From Variovorax sp. EL159 (GTDB lineage Bacteria > Pseudomonadota > Gammaproteobacteria > Burkholderiales > Burkholderiaceae_C), in assembly GCF_900100965.1 (NCBI RefSeq), contig NZ_FMUJ01000002.1, forward strand, positions 1,113,869 through 1,177,868: DNA of 64,000 bases, given 5' to 3'. The notes under the pieces were generated by a model. It did no database searches and was not told the origin of the DNA. It was given only the letters and a program-made list of their open reading frames with translations. Shown here piece by piece: positions 52,118 to 60,517 of the stretch. Numbering within the stretch: the first letter of the stretch is position 1; each line of letters starts with the position of its first letter. A program made the position numbers and the translations under genes.

Positions 52118-52651
52118 ATGACCGACGCCCCCCGCCGACCGCTGGACGACCTGCTGCTGTACCGGCTGTCGCGCCTGCTGTCGGTCGCGGGCAGCATGGT
52201 GATCCGGCTGTGCGAGGGGCGCTTCGGCATCACCCGGCGCGAATGGCGGTTGATCGCGGTGCTGGCCAGCCGGGGCGAGTTGAGTTCGTCGCAACTGGCC
52301 GAGCACGCCCAGCTCGACCGGGCGCGCACGTCGAAGGCGGTGGGCTCGCTGGTGACCAAGCAACTGGTCTCGCGCGTGGCCCGCGCGGGCGACCGCCGAC
52401 AGGTGGCGCTGGGCCTGACCGAAGCGGGCAGGGCGCTGTACGACGCGCTTTTTCCACTGGTCACGCAGATCAACACGGAGCTGCTGGGCGCACTGGACGC
52501 CGACGACGCCGCGCGCTTCGACGATTCGCTGCATCGCCTGCAGGCGCGCGCCGAGCGCTTGGTCGAAGAGGCGGTGCTGCCCAAGGCAGACAGGGGGCGG
52601 CGCGCCGCAGCCAGGGGCGCGGGCAATCCGCGTTCGACCCCGTCGCCTTGA
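52118..52651 (+). CDS. MarR-family transcriptional regulator
   Basis: 177-aa winged-helix protein. HTH: LSSSQLAEHAQLDRARTSKAVGSLVTKQL, wing AGDRRQVALGLT, with N-terminal dimer helix LLLYRLSRLLSVAGSMVIRL. The C-terminal 25 residues are basic and Arg/Ala-rich (RGRRAAARGAGNPR), longer than usual. The start ATG was chosen as it lies immediately before the domain; the frame is open far upstream over the Bug gene antisense. Divergent from the Bug-sulfatase operon, which it probably represses. The ligand may be the aromatic sulfate-derived substrate or product. Confidence 0.9.
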   Translation: MTDAPRRPLDDLLLYRLSRLLSVAGSMVIRLCEGRFGITRREWRLIAVLASRGELSSSQLAEHAQLDRARTSKAVGSLVTKQLVSRVARAGDRRQVALGLTEAGRALYDALFPLVTQINTELLGALDADDAARFDDSLHRLQARAERLVEEAVLPKADRGRRAAARGAGNPRSTPSP

Positions 52652-52752
52652 CGGTAGGCCCGTTGCGGGCCCTGGGGTGAGTCGACACCGCGTGCCTGCG
52701 CAACGGCCGGCCGCCACCCCGTGTCCGTCCTGCCTGAAGGTTTTCTTAATAA

Positions 52753-52772
52753 TAGATCGAGCACTTGGTCTA
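52753..52772. promoter_or_regulatory. Imperfect palindrome upstream of TetR gene
   Basis: TAGATCGAGCACTTGGTCTA matches its own reverse complement at 14 of 20 positions and is flanked by matching AATAAT/ATAATA. It is 36 bases upstream of the GTG start, in an AT-rich region, a likely promoter-operator for the autoregulated TetR operon. Confidence 0.55.
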
Positions 52773-52808
52773 ATAATAAAGGCATGACCCACCAGCCCGA
52801 GCAACCCC

Positions 52809-53414
52809 GTGCGAAAAGTTGACCCCGAGCGCCAGCAGGCCAAGCGCCGTCAGATCATGGAAGCGGCCGGCGACTGCTTCGCACGTCGCGGCTTCCACGC
52901 CACGACCACCGCCGAGATCTGTGCCGCGGCCGGCATGAGCCCGGGCAATCTCTTCCATTACTTCGACAGCAAGAGCGCGATCATCGAGGCCATCGTCGAC
53001 GAAGAGCGGCGCGATGCCGCCGACTACTTCGCCACGCTCGAAGATGCCCCCGATCTTTTCGAGGCGCTTCTCGGCTTTCTCGACGTGGTCATGGCGTTTG
53101 CGGCCGACAAGGCCTACGCGCGCCTGGCACTGGAGATCGCCGCCGAAGCCGCGCGCAACCCGACCGTCGGCGCCATGACGGCCGCGAGCGACGCAGAGAC
53201 GCGCGCCGCCATTGCCGCGCTGTTGCGTCGCGCGGTGGCACGCGGGCAGGTCGATGCGCAACTCGATCCGGCGCAGGCCGCGAGTTGGATCGCCGCGCTG
53301 ATCGATGGCGTCTTCTCGCGGCTGGCCATCGACGCGAGCTTCGAGCCCGAGCGCGAGGCGCCGATGCTGCGCCTGATCGTGAGCCGTTTCCTCAAGCCTG
53401 GGAGCACCGCGTGA
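52809..53414 (+). CDS. TetR-family transcriptional regulator
   Basis: 201-aa repressor. N-terminal HTH: RQQAKRRQIMEAAGDCFARRGF ... TTAEICAAAGMSPGNLFHYFDSKSAII (residues 8-55), C-terminal helical ligand domain ending LRLIVSRFLKP. The start is GTG; an ATG at 52784 is out of frame. The stop overlaps the start of the SDR gene by four bases (GTGA), so the two are cotranslated. Likely represses the operon it heads until the SDR substrate or a derivative binds. Confidence 0.92.
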   Translation: MRKVDPERQQAKRRQIMEAAGDCFARRGFHATTTAEICAAAGMSPGNLFHYFDSKSAIIEAIVDEERRDAADYFATLEDAPDLFEALLGFLDVVMAFAADKAYARLALEIAAEAARNPTVGAMTAASDAETRAAIAALLRRAVARGQVDAQLDPAQAASWIAALIDGVFSRLAIDASFEPEREAPMLRLIVSRFLKPGSTA

Positions 53415-54277
53415 ACGCCGTGGTTTGCATACCATCGCCCGAACGTCCGGTCTGGGACCGCGCCAGCGGCCGCGTGTTCGGCAAGGTGGCGCTGGTGACG
53501 GGGGCGGCTTCGGGCATCGGACGCGCCACCGTGCTGCGGCTGGCCGCCGAAGGTGCGACGGTCGTTGCCACCGACATCGACGCCCTGGGCGGTGAAGAAA
53601 CGGCGCGGCTGGCGCGTGCCACCGGCGGGCGTGCGATGTTCATGGCACACGACGTGGCGAGCGAGGCCGATTGGCGCGACGTGATCGACACCGTCATCGC
53701 GGCCCACGGCGCGCTGCATGTGCTGGTCAACAACGCCGGCATCGCGCTGGCCGGCGACACCTTCGCGATGAGCCACGAAGAATGGCGTCGCCAGCTCGCA
53801 GTCAATCTCGATGGCGTTTTTCTGGGCGTGAAGCACGGCGTGCCGCTGATGTCGCGCTCCGGTGGTGGCTCGGTGGTCAATGTGTCGTCCGTTGCCGGGC
53901 TCATCGGCACACCGGGCCTTGCGGGTTATTCGGCCAGCAAGGGCGGCGTGCGCCTGTTCTCGAAATCGGTGGCGCTGGAGTGCGCCCGCGCGCGCAATGG
54001 CGTGCGGGTCAACTCGCTGCACCCCGGCATCATCGACACGCCGATCTGGTGCACGAATGCGCGCGTGCAGCCGACGGGTGGCGGGGGCATGGTGGCCGGC
54101 CTGAAGCGGCTCTGGCGCCGCGCGGTCCTCGGCATGGCGGGCCGGGCCGGCGCACCGCTCGGCCACGCGGGCACGGCCGTCGACGTGGCCAACGGCATTC
54201 TGTACCTCGCCAGCGATGAATCGCGCTATGTGACGGGCAGCGAGTTCGTCATCGACGGCGGCCTGACGGCCGCATGA
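53411..54277 (+). CDS. Short-chain dehydrogenase/reductase
   Basis: 288-aa NAD(P)-dependent oxidoreductase of the classical SDR type. The Rossmann motif is TGAASGIGRAT (30-40); the Asp in ATDID suggests NAD preference; catalytic NNAG (107-110), Ser160 and Tyr173-x-x-x-Lys177 (YSASKGG) are intact. A Gly/Arg-rich insertion follows the catalytic part (TGGGGMVAGLKRLWRRAVL, about 215-240), and the protein closes with the standard SDR C-terminal VTGSEFVIDGG. GTG start overlaps the TetR stop. Downstream, DUF418 starts inside its stop codon. Substrate is unknown; ketone/alcohol or steroid-like compounds are typical. Confidence 0.92.
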   Translation: MNAVVCIPSPERPVWDRASGRVFGKVALVTGAASGIGRATVLRLAAEGATVVATDIDALGGEETARLARATGGRAMFMAHDVASEADWRDVIDTVIAAHGALHVLVNNAGIALAGDTFAMSHEEWRRQLAVNLDGVFLGVKHGVPLMSRSGGGSVVNVSSVAGLIGTPGLAGYSASKGGVRLFSKSVALECARARNGVRVNSLHPGIIDTPIWCTNARVQPTGGGGMVAGLKRLWRRAVLGMAGRAGAPLGHAGTAVDVANGILYLASDESRYVTGSEFVIDGGLTAA

Positions 54278-55554
54278 GCCACACGACACCCATGACGCAC
54301 ACGACCGAAGACACCATGTCGCTCCAGAACCCCTCCGCGCAGCCCGTGCGCGCGCCTGCCAACCATCGCCAGCAACTGGTCGATGCCCTGCGTGGCTTCG
54401 CGCTGCTGGGCATTCTTGTCGTCAACATCGCGAGCTTTGCCTCGTCCTACTACGGCGTGGGCGTGCCCGATCCGATGGCGCAGTCCGTGGCCGAGCGCGC
54501 GGCCCTGTACGTTCGCAGCCTGTTGTTCGAGACCAAGTTCTACCTGCTGTTCTCGTTCCTGTTCGGCTACAGCTTCACCTTGCAGATGCAGTCGGCCGAG
54601 CGCGATGGCAAACCCTTCGTGCCGCGCCTGCTGCGGCGGCTGGTGGGGCTGTGGGTCATCGGCATCCTGCACGCGGTGGTGCTGTACCACGGCGACATCC
54701 TCACCACCTATGCGGTGCTGGGCGCAGTGCTGCTGGTGTTGCGGCGGCGGGGCGATGTGTTCCTGATGCGCTGCGCCATCGGCCTCGTGCTGACGACCTC
54801 GCTGGTGTGGGCCGGCGTGGGCTATCTGCTGGTGCTCTCGGGCGCTCCGCAAGACACCCGGGGTGCGATCGCCGAAGCCGTGTCGGCCCTTGCGGCCTAT
54901 CGTGGAACGCCGGCCACGGTCATCGCACAGCATCTGCGCGAGCTGTCGCAGGTCTGGGTGGTGATCGGGCTGGTGCAGGCGCCCACCGCGCTGGCGATGT
55001 TCTTCGCGGGCTTCATCGCCGGCCGGCGTGGGCTGCTTGCGCACGTCGAAGCCCATCGGGCGCTGTTCAAGCGGCTGCTGCTCTGGGGCGCGATCGTGGG
55101 TGTGCCGGGCGCGGTGTTCTATGCGTGGCCATCGGTGCGGCTGAACGACTCGGTGCGCGAGATCTACAGCCTGTCGCTCGGGCTGTTGACGGCGCCGTTC
55201 CTTACGGCTGCCTATGGCGCGGGAATGCTGTTGCTGTTCCAGACGCCGCGCGGCCATGCGTTGGCCAATCTGCTGGCACCAGCCGGACGCATGGCGCTGT
55301 CGAACTACCTGCTGCAGTCGCTGGTGTGTGCCTGGATCTTCCTGGCGTACGGCCTTCGCTTGATGGGCACCGTCGGGCCGCTGGCGACCTTCGCATTCGC
55401 CTTCGCGATCTTTGGGGCGCAACTGGTGCTGAGCCGCTGGTGGATGGGGCGATTTGCCTATGGGCCGGTGGAGTGGCTGCTGCGGGCCTTGACGAACCTG
55501 GAGCTGCCCGCGATGCGGCGCAGGGAGCGGCTCCCGTCGCCTTCGCGATCCTGA
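54274..55554 (+). CDS. DUF418-family membrane protein (YeiB-like)
   Basis: 426-aa polytopic membrane protein of the DUF418 family. The N-terminal membrane start is VDALRGFALLGILVVNIASFAS, with the ETKFYLLFSFLFGYSFTLQM segment, and the C-terminal half carries MALSNYLLQSLVCAW and the conserved FGPVEW-like FAYGPVEWLLRALT. DUF418 proteins are about 400 aa with nine to ten membrane helices and have no established function; some lie with acyltransferase or cell-envelope genes. The ATG overlaps the SDR stop (ATGA); an alternative Met 14 codons later (MSLQNPS) is possible. The third gene of a TetR-SDR-DUF418 overlap set. Confidence 0.87.
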   Translation: MSHTTPMTHTTEDTMSLQNPSAQPVRAPANHRQQLVDALRGFALLGILVVNIASFASSYYGVGVPDPMAQSVAERAALYVRSLLFETKFYLLFSFLFGYSFTLQMQSAERDGKPFVPRLLRRLVGLWVIGILHAVVLYHGDILTTYAVLGAVLLVLRRRGDVFLMRCAIGLVLTTSLVWAGVGYLLVLSGAPQDTRGAIAEAVSALAAYRGTPATVIAQHLRELSQVWVVIGLVQAPTALAMFFAGFIAGRRGLLAHVEAHRALFKRLLLWGAIVGVPGAVFYAWPSVRLNDSVREIYSLSLGLLTAPFLTAAYGAGMLLLFQTPRGHALANLLAPAGRMALSNYLLQSLVCAWIFLAYGLRLMGTVGPLATFAFAFAIFGAQLVLSRWWMGRFAYGPVEWLLRALTNLELPAMRRRERLPSPSRS

Positions 55555-55566
55555 GTCGCGCCGCGC

Positions 55567-56430
55567 CTACGTGTGGGCCAGCAGCAGTTCTTCGGCATTG
55601 CTGGGCGGACGCAAGCCATCCGCCCTGCCAGCAAAGTAGCGCTGCGCAAGATCGGTCGCAGAGATGTGCTGTGCCTGTGCAAAGCCGGCCTCGCGGGCCA
55701 GCGCCAAAATTTCCGGCGGCGTGAAGAAGCTGATGAACGGCGTCCCGCTCGCGCGTGCACCCTTCTGCGCCATCTCGAGCCCGGGGCGTACCTCCGGGTC
55801 CGCCATCTCCAGCGGGAGCAGGAAGGTCATCGCAAGCGTCGAGCCCGGAGCCAGGGCCGCGACGACCTGGCGCAACGCGGCCGCATTCGCCTCTTTGGTG
55901 AGGTACATGCTGACGCCCGTCGAGACCACGATGGCCGGCTTGCTGTCGTCGAAGCCGGCGGCCACGAGCCCGTCTTTCCAGTTGTCTCCGGCCTCGAAGT
56001 CGACAGGCACGAAGCGCAGCCAGTCGGGAATGCCGAAACCCAGCGCGACCAGCCGTTGCCGCTTCCAGGCCTGGGGGCCTGGCTGATCGACTTCGAACAC
56101 CTTGAGTTGCGATGCAAGCTCGGGTCTGCGCTGCGCGAAGCTGTCGAGCCCGGCGCCGAGGATCACGTACTGGCCCAGCCCGTGCCCGGCCTGTTCGACC
56201 ACCAGGTCTTCGATGAAGCGCGCCCGCGCCACGATGGACGCGCGAAACGGACGCGTGAACTGCGGGTCCATGTCGCCGCGGCTGCGCCAGTCGGCGCCGG
56301 GGGCGAGGAGTTCGAGGCCGATCCTGTCTTCGAGCACATGCGGCGCGGGGTCGGCCTCCAGATGAAGGGCCCGCCACAGGGCAACGCGTGCTGCCGTGCT
56401 GTCTGGTGCTGCATCTTGCTGGTCGGTCAT
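55567..56430 (-). CDS. SAM-dependent methyltransferase (leucine carboxyl methyltransferase family)
   Basis: 287-aa class-I methyltransferase of the LCM/TIGR00027 type. Visible: VARARFIEDLV, the SAM-binding GAGLDSFAQRRPEL (motif I), VFEVDQPGPQAWKRQRL, FVPVDFEAGDNWKDGL, VVSTGVSMYLTKEAN and the C-terminal TFLLPLEM. The family methylates carboxyl or hydroxyl groups of small molecules; in mycobacteria many paralogues exist, while the substrate here is unknown. The start MTDQQDAAPD is the first Met before the conserved region. Convergent with the DUF418 gene at 12 bases; codirectional with LysE downstream in position but not clearly operonic (51-base spacing). Confidence 0.88.
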   Translation of the reverse strand: MTDQQDAAPDSTAARVALWRALHLEADPAPHVLEDRIGLELLAPGADWRSRGDMDPQFTRPFRASIVARARFIEDLVVEQAGHGLGQYVILGAGLDSFAQRRPELASQLKVFEVDQPGPQAWKRQRLVALGFGIPDWLRFVPVDFEAGDNWKDGLVAAGFDDSKPAIVVSTGVSMYLTKEANAAALRQVVAALAPGSTLAMTFLLPLEMADPEVRPGLEMAQKGARASGTPFISFFTPPEILALAREAGFAQAQHISATDLAQRYFAGRADGLRPPSNAEELLLAHT

Positions 56431-56480
56431 GGCTTCCAATCCGGTGCGTTGGTCTTCGCCGGATTCTGCGCCGGGAGCGC

Positions 56481-57101
56481 TCAGGATGTCAGCAGTGTCG
56501 AGAGCTGGTACGCCGCGAAGCAAAGCAGCAGTGCACCCGACAGCCTGTTGATGGACTGCATGGCTCGCGCGCTCAGCTTGTGCCGGACCATCGACACGCC
56601 GGTCGACAGCCCGAGCCACCACAGCGCCGAGCCCAGGAACACGCCGAGCACCATCGACGTCGCGGTGCCGGTGCCGCCCACGTGCCCGGTCGCGACCGAT
56701 GCGAACACCGCAATGAAGGACAGGATCGTCATCGGGTTGGCCAGCGTCAGCGCAAACACCGACAGCATCGCCTTCAGCGGCGTGGTGGCGTCCTGTGCCG
56801 ACCGCGCTTGCGTTGCGACCGGCGCGCGCAGAAGCTGAATGCCCATCCACGCTAGGAAGGCCGCGCCGCCCAGCGCCAGCGGCACGCGCGCCGCCACCAT
56901 CGACGCGATGACGGCCGACACGCCCAGCGCACCGATGGCGCCGTAGCACGCGTCGGCCAGCGCCGCGCCCAGCCCGCTCAGAAAGCCGATGGTGCGGCCG
57001 TGCGCCAGCGTGCGCTGGATGCAGAGCAGGCCGATGGGCCCCACGGGCGCGGCAATCGACAGCCCGATGACGAGGGACTTGAGGAAGAGGGCGAGATCCA
57101 T
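56481..57101 (-). CDS. LysE-family amino-acid exporter
   Basis: 206-aa membrane protein, the standard LysE length with six hydrophobic segments. Signature: FLKSLVIGLSIAAPVGPIGLLCIQRTLAHG ... GLGAALADACYGAIGALG, and the second half FALTLANPMTILSFIAVFASV. The start MDLALFLKSLV was set as the family N-terminus. It exports basic or neutral amino acids or related compounds. Divergent from an Lrp/AsnC regulator, the classic regulator-exporter arrangement (as in LysG-LysE, though with Lrp here). Confidence 0.92.
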   Translation of the reverse strand: MDLALFLKSLVIGLSIAAPVGPIGLLCIQRTLAHGRTIGFLSGLGAALADACYGAIGALGVSAVIASMVAARVPLALGGAAFLAWMGIQLLRAPVATQARSAQDATTPLKAMLSVFALTLANPMTILSFIAVFASVATGHVGGTGTATSMVLGVFLGSALWWLGLSTGVSMVRHKLSARAMQSINRLSGALLLCFAAYQLSTLLTS

Positions 57102-57264
57102 GTGCGTTGTTCGAGAGGTGATCGAAGCAGTCAAAGGTGGCCGAGGTGATCGGGCTGGCATCGAATTGTCTCGAGACGTTTCGTTGGTGAAAATGGCGAA
57201 GCTCAGGCAGATCGCGCTGTTTGCCTGAGATCGGAAGCAAATATCCAACCCGTGCCTTAAATCC

Positions 57265-57765
57265 ATGGAAATCGATCCCAAGAATTGGCAGATCCTCGAC
57301 GTGCTTCAGGAAGACGCACGCACCTCATTGACCTCGCTGTCGCGGCAGGTCGGCTTGTCGGTGCCTTCGACCTCGGAGCGGGTGAAACGGTTGGAAGAGG
57401 CGGGCGTGATCGAGGGCTACCGCGCGGTAGTGCCGCCGCGCAAGGCGGGCTACACCGTCACGGCGTTGATCGGCATCCACACCCTGCAGCCCGAGAAGGC
57501 GCGGCTGATCAAGCTGCTCAAGGGCAAGAGCGAGGTGCTCGAATGCTTTCACGTGACGGGGCAGGACTCGTACGTGCTCAGGGTGATCGCGCGCGACATC
57601 GAGCACTTGGAGGACTTCGTGGGCAGCATCAACCACTTGGGCGAAACGCGCACCTCGATCGTGATGTCGGTGCCGATTCCGGCGCGGGCCGTGGAAGCGC
57701 CAGATCGTGCGGCCGGTGCCGCCGATGCCGAGGCGCGTGCCGGCGCCAAGGGGCGCCGGACCTGA
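57265..57765 (+). CDS. Lrp/AsnC-family transcriptional regulator
   Basis: 166-aa Lrp-type regulator: HTH in the first 60 residues (ILDVLQEDARTSLTSLSRQVGLSVPSTSERVKRLEEAGVI), then the RAM ligand-sensing domain (TALIGIHTLQPEKARLIKLL ... VLECFHVTGQDSYVLRVIARD). The C-terminus has an Ala/Arg-rich tail. Divergent from the LysE exporter, so it likely senses the amino acid that the exporter removes. No paired operator was evident in the 160-base gap. Confidence 0.93.
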   Translation: MEIDPKNWQILDVLQEDARTSLTSLSRQVGLSVPSTSERVKRLEEAGVIEGYRAVVPPRKAGYTVTALIGIHTLQPEKARLIKLLKGKSEVLECFHVTGQDSYVLRVIARDIEHLEDFVGSINHLGETRTSIVMSVPIPARAVEAPDRAAGAADAEARAGAKGRRT

Positions 57766-57801
57766 AAGGCTCAGCCGTTCAGTCGGCGCCGACTCGGCCG
57801 T

Positions 57802-59496
57802 TCAGCGCGCAGCCTTCTGCCGATAGACCTGCTCGCCCGCCACCCACGTCTCCAGCACCTGCGTCTTCCAGATCTCGCCCGGCGCGATCGTGAACGGGTC
57901 CTGGTCGACGACGATGAAGTCGGCCCACTTGCCGGGCTCCAGCGAGCCGATGGATTTCTCCTGGTGCTCGGCGTAGGCCGCGTCGAGCGTGAAGGCGCGG
58001 AAGGCCTGCGGCAGCGTCATCGCTTCCTCGGGGTGCCAGCCGGCGATGGGCTTGCCCTGGTGGTCGGTGCGGGTCACGGCCGCGTGCAGGCCGTAGAACG
58101 GGTTGGCCGATTCGACCGGAAAGTCGGAGCCGCCCGCGATCACCGTGCCTTGCTTCAGGAAGGTCTGCCACGCATAGGCGCCCTTGATGCGCTCCTTGCC
58201 CACGCGGTCTTCGGCCATGTTCATGTCGCTGGTGGCGTGGGTGGGTTGCATCGATGCGATCAGGCCCAGGGTCTTGAAGCGGGGAATGTCCTGAAGCGAC
58301 ACCACCTGCGCGTGCTCGATGCGGTTGCGCCGGGCCATGCCGTTCGGGTCTTCCTTGTAGGCTGCTTCGAAGGCATCGAGGATCTGCCGGTTGGCCGCGT
58401 CGCCGATGGCGTGCACGTTGACCTGGTAGCCGGCCTTGAGCGCGGTGCGCACCTTGCCGCGCAGCACGGCGTCGTCCATGAAGAGCAGGCCCTTGTTGTT
58501 GTGGTCGTCGCTGTAGGGCTCCAGCAGGGCCGCGCCGCGGCTGCCGAGGGCGCCGTCGGCAAAGAGCTTGACGGCGCTCAGGTTGAAGCGGTCGTCGGCA
58601 TAGCCCTTGACGGGGCCCTTGGGCGCGAGCTGTTTGTAGTCGTCGCCGACGTCGTTGATCATGGCGTACACGCGTGACGTGAGCTTGCCCGCGTCCGCGA
58701 ACTCGCGGTAGATGCGTGCCTCGTCCGCGCTGGTGCCGGCATCGCCCACGCCCGTGAGGCCGAGCGAGGCGAAGTGGCGCATGGCCGAGTCGAGCGCGAT
58801 GCGGCGCTCGGCGTCGGTGTAGGGCGGCATCACCTTGGTCAGCAACAGCTGTGCCTTGTCGACCAGGATGCCGGTGGGCTCGCCCTTGGCGTCGCGCTCG
58901 ATGCGCCCACCCACGGGGTCGGGCGTGTCGCGCGTGATGCCGGCCATCTGCAGCGCCTTGGTGTTGGCCCAGATGGCGTGGGCATCGACGCGGCGCAGGG
59001 TCACGGGGCGGTCGGCAATGGCGGTGTCGAGTTCGGCCGCGGTGGGAAAGCGGTCGAGCTTCCAGATCACCTGGTTCCAGCCCGAGCCCATGATCCATTG
59101 GCGCGCGGGGTTGGCCTGTCCGTAGGCCTTGATCTTGGCCAGGGCCTCGGCCAGCGTGCGCGTCTCGGTCACCACTACTTCGCTCTGGCGAAAGCCGATG
59201 CGAAAGACATGGCCGTGCGCATCGATCAGGCCCGGCAGCATCGTGCGGCCCTGGCCGTCGAGCTTGCGTGCGTCGGGGTACTGCTTGGCGATCGATGCGG
59301 CGTCACCCACGCCCAGCACGCGGCCCTTGTCGAAGGCGAGAGCGGAGAAGCTGACGAGCTTGTCGCCCTCGAAGGTGTAGCCCTTGACGGGCGCGACGAC
59401 GGTGGGCTCGGCCTGCGCTTGTCCGAACGCGAGGGCGGCGGCCATGGGCAGGGCGCCGCACAGCTTGAGAAGGGATCTGTTCATGGATGTCTTCAT
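57802..59496 (-). CDS. Exported metal-dependent amidohydrolase (YtcJ-like)
   Basis: 564-aa amidohydrolase-superfamily enzyme. Signal peptide MNRSLLKLCGALPMAAALAF with cleavage near GQAQAEP. The metal ligands start in LPGLIDAHGHVFRIGF (His-x-His), with later NVHAIGDAANRQILDAFE, IEHAQVVSLQDIPRF and AGGSDFPVESANPF (the Asp ligand). It belongs to the YtcJ-type family of binuclear or mononuclear hydrolases; the substrate (often cyclic imide, amide or carbamate) is unknown. MKTSM or MNRSL may be the start. Located 38 bases after the LuxR stop, in the same direction; the M20 peptidase is on the other side of the LuxR gene. Confidence 0.88.
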   Translation of the reverse strand: MKTSMNRSLLKLCGALPMAAALAFGQAQAEPTVVAPVKGYTFEGDKLVSFSALAFDKGRVLGVGDAASIAKQYPDARKLDGQGRTMLPGLIDAHGHVFRIGFRQSEVVVTETRTLAEALAKIKAYGQANPARQWIMGSGWNQVIWKLDRFPTAAELDTAIADRPVTLRRVDAHAIWANTKALQMAGITRDTPDPVGGRIERDAKGEPTGILVDKAQLLLTKVMPPYTDAERRIALDSAMRHFASLGLTGVGDAGTSADEARIYREFADAGKLTSRVYAMINDVGDDYKQLAPKGPVKGYADDRFNLSAVKLFADGALGSRGAALLEPYSDDHNNKGLLFMDDAVLRGKVRTALKAGYQVNVHAIGDAANRQILDAFEAAYKEDPNGMARRNRIEHAQVVSLQDIPRFKTLGLIASMQPTHATSDMNMAEDRVGKERIKGAYAWQTFLKQGTVIAGGSDFPVESANPFYGLHAAVTRTDHQGKPIAGWHPEEAMTLPQAFRAFTLDAAYAEHQEKSIGSLEPGKWADFIVVDQDPFTIAPGEIWKTQVLETWVAGEQVYRQKAAR

Positions 59497-59534
59497 GTAG
59501 TAGTTATGGAAGAAGAAAGAAGAAAGCGACCGGC

Positions 59535-60302
59535 TCAGTGCCTGGCCAGCGTCAGGAACTCGCGCAGGTTCTGCACGCCCAGCTTCGCGTAGACGCGCTC
59601 CTTGTAGGTGATGACGGTGGCCGGAGACAACGACAGCTGCCGCGCGATTTCTTTCGCGGTGCAGCCTTCGACCAGCAGCCGCGCGGTCTCGCGTTCGCGT
59701 TGCGACAGCTCGGGCCACAGGTGGGCGTGGCTGGCTTCGGGTTGCCGGTGCAGCGACACCAGCTCATCGTGGCGATGCGCGAGCGCCATGAGCGTCGAGG
59801 CGTGCGAGCGCATCAGCCGCGCCGTGCGGTCGCGCTGCACCTTCGTGCGCGAGAAGTACAGGTTGAGGTAGCAGGTCTGGTCGCGCCAGCGGCGCAGCAG
59901 CGATACCTTGCTGGAGAAGCCGGGCCGGTCGAACAGGAGCCGGCGGTACTCGGGGTCGCCGATGCTGGCGGGCGACATCCAGAGCAGCTGGAGTTCGGGC
60001 CTGCCATCGGAGGCGCCACCGCGTGCGTCGGTGCACATCAGCGGGTAATTGGGGTCGCGCTCGTAGAAGCGCTTGACGAAGATCTCGGTGGTCGACTCGA
60101 TCAGGTGCTGGTCGAGCACGCTGGCCGCCGACGCTGCCTGCACGCGGCCGTGTCCGTCATAGCAGAGGTAGCTGACGTGGTCGGCGCCCAGCGCGGCGTT
60201 CAGGCCTTCGAGCAGGCGCGAATGAAAGCTGGAGCTGCCCAGGTGCTGGACGGCGTCTCCCAGCCATGCGTCCTGCACGGGCAGCGTCAATTCGTTGGTC
60301 AT
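59535..60302 (-). CDS. LuxR-type (non-two-component) transcriptional regulator
   Basis: 255-aa regulator with a C-terminal LuxR/GerE HTH (LSQRERETARLLVEGCTAKEIARQLSLSPATVITYKERVYAKLGV). The N-terminal 160 residues have no phospho-acceptor Asp and no autoinducer-domain signature I could confirm; they resemble an unclassified sensor (SFHSRLLEGLNAALGADHVSYLC). Divergent from the M20 peptidase gene and codirectional with the amidohydrolase, so probably controls both catabolic hydrolases. Confidence 0.85.
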   Translation of the reverse strand: MTNELTLPVQDAWLGDAVQHLGSSSFHSRLLEGLNAALGADHVSYLCYDGHGRVQAASAASVLDQHLIESTTEIFVKRFYERDPNYPLMCTDARGGASDGRPELQLLWMSPASIGDPEYRRLLFDRPGFSSKVSLLRRWRDQTCYLNLYFSRTKVQRDRTARLMRSHASTLMALAHRHDELVSLHRQPEASHAHLWPELSQRERETARLLVEGCTAKEIARQLSLSPATVITYKERVYAKLGVQNLREFLTLARH

Positions 60303-60517
60303 GTGTGGTTGTCTCCGGCGCTTGTCTTGTCGGTGTCATGGCCGCGAGCGCTCCGGCGAAATAATGCCATGGCGCGCGCCGGTCGGGTTCCCGTGTCCTC
60401 ATCTGTGCGGACATACACGGCGGGTGTCGCAACCTAGAGTCCCGGGCCTTGGCCGCGCGTGCATCGCATGCGGTGCCACAGGCTCGCAAAAGAACATTCA
60501 ACAGGAGACAGAGAGAC

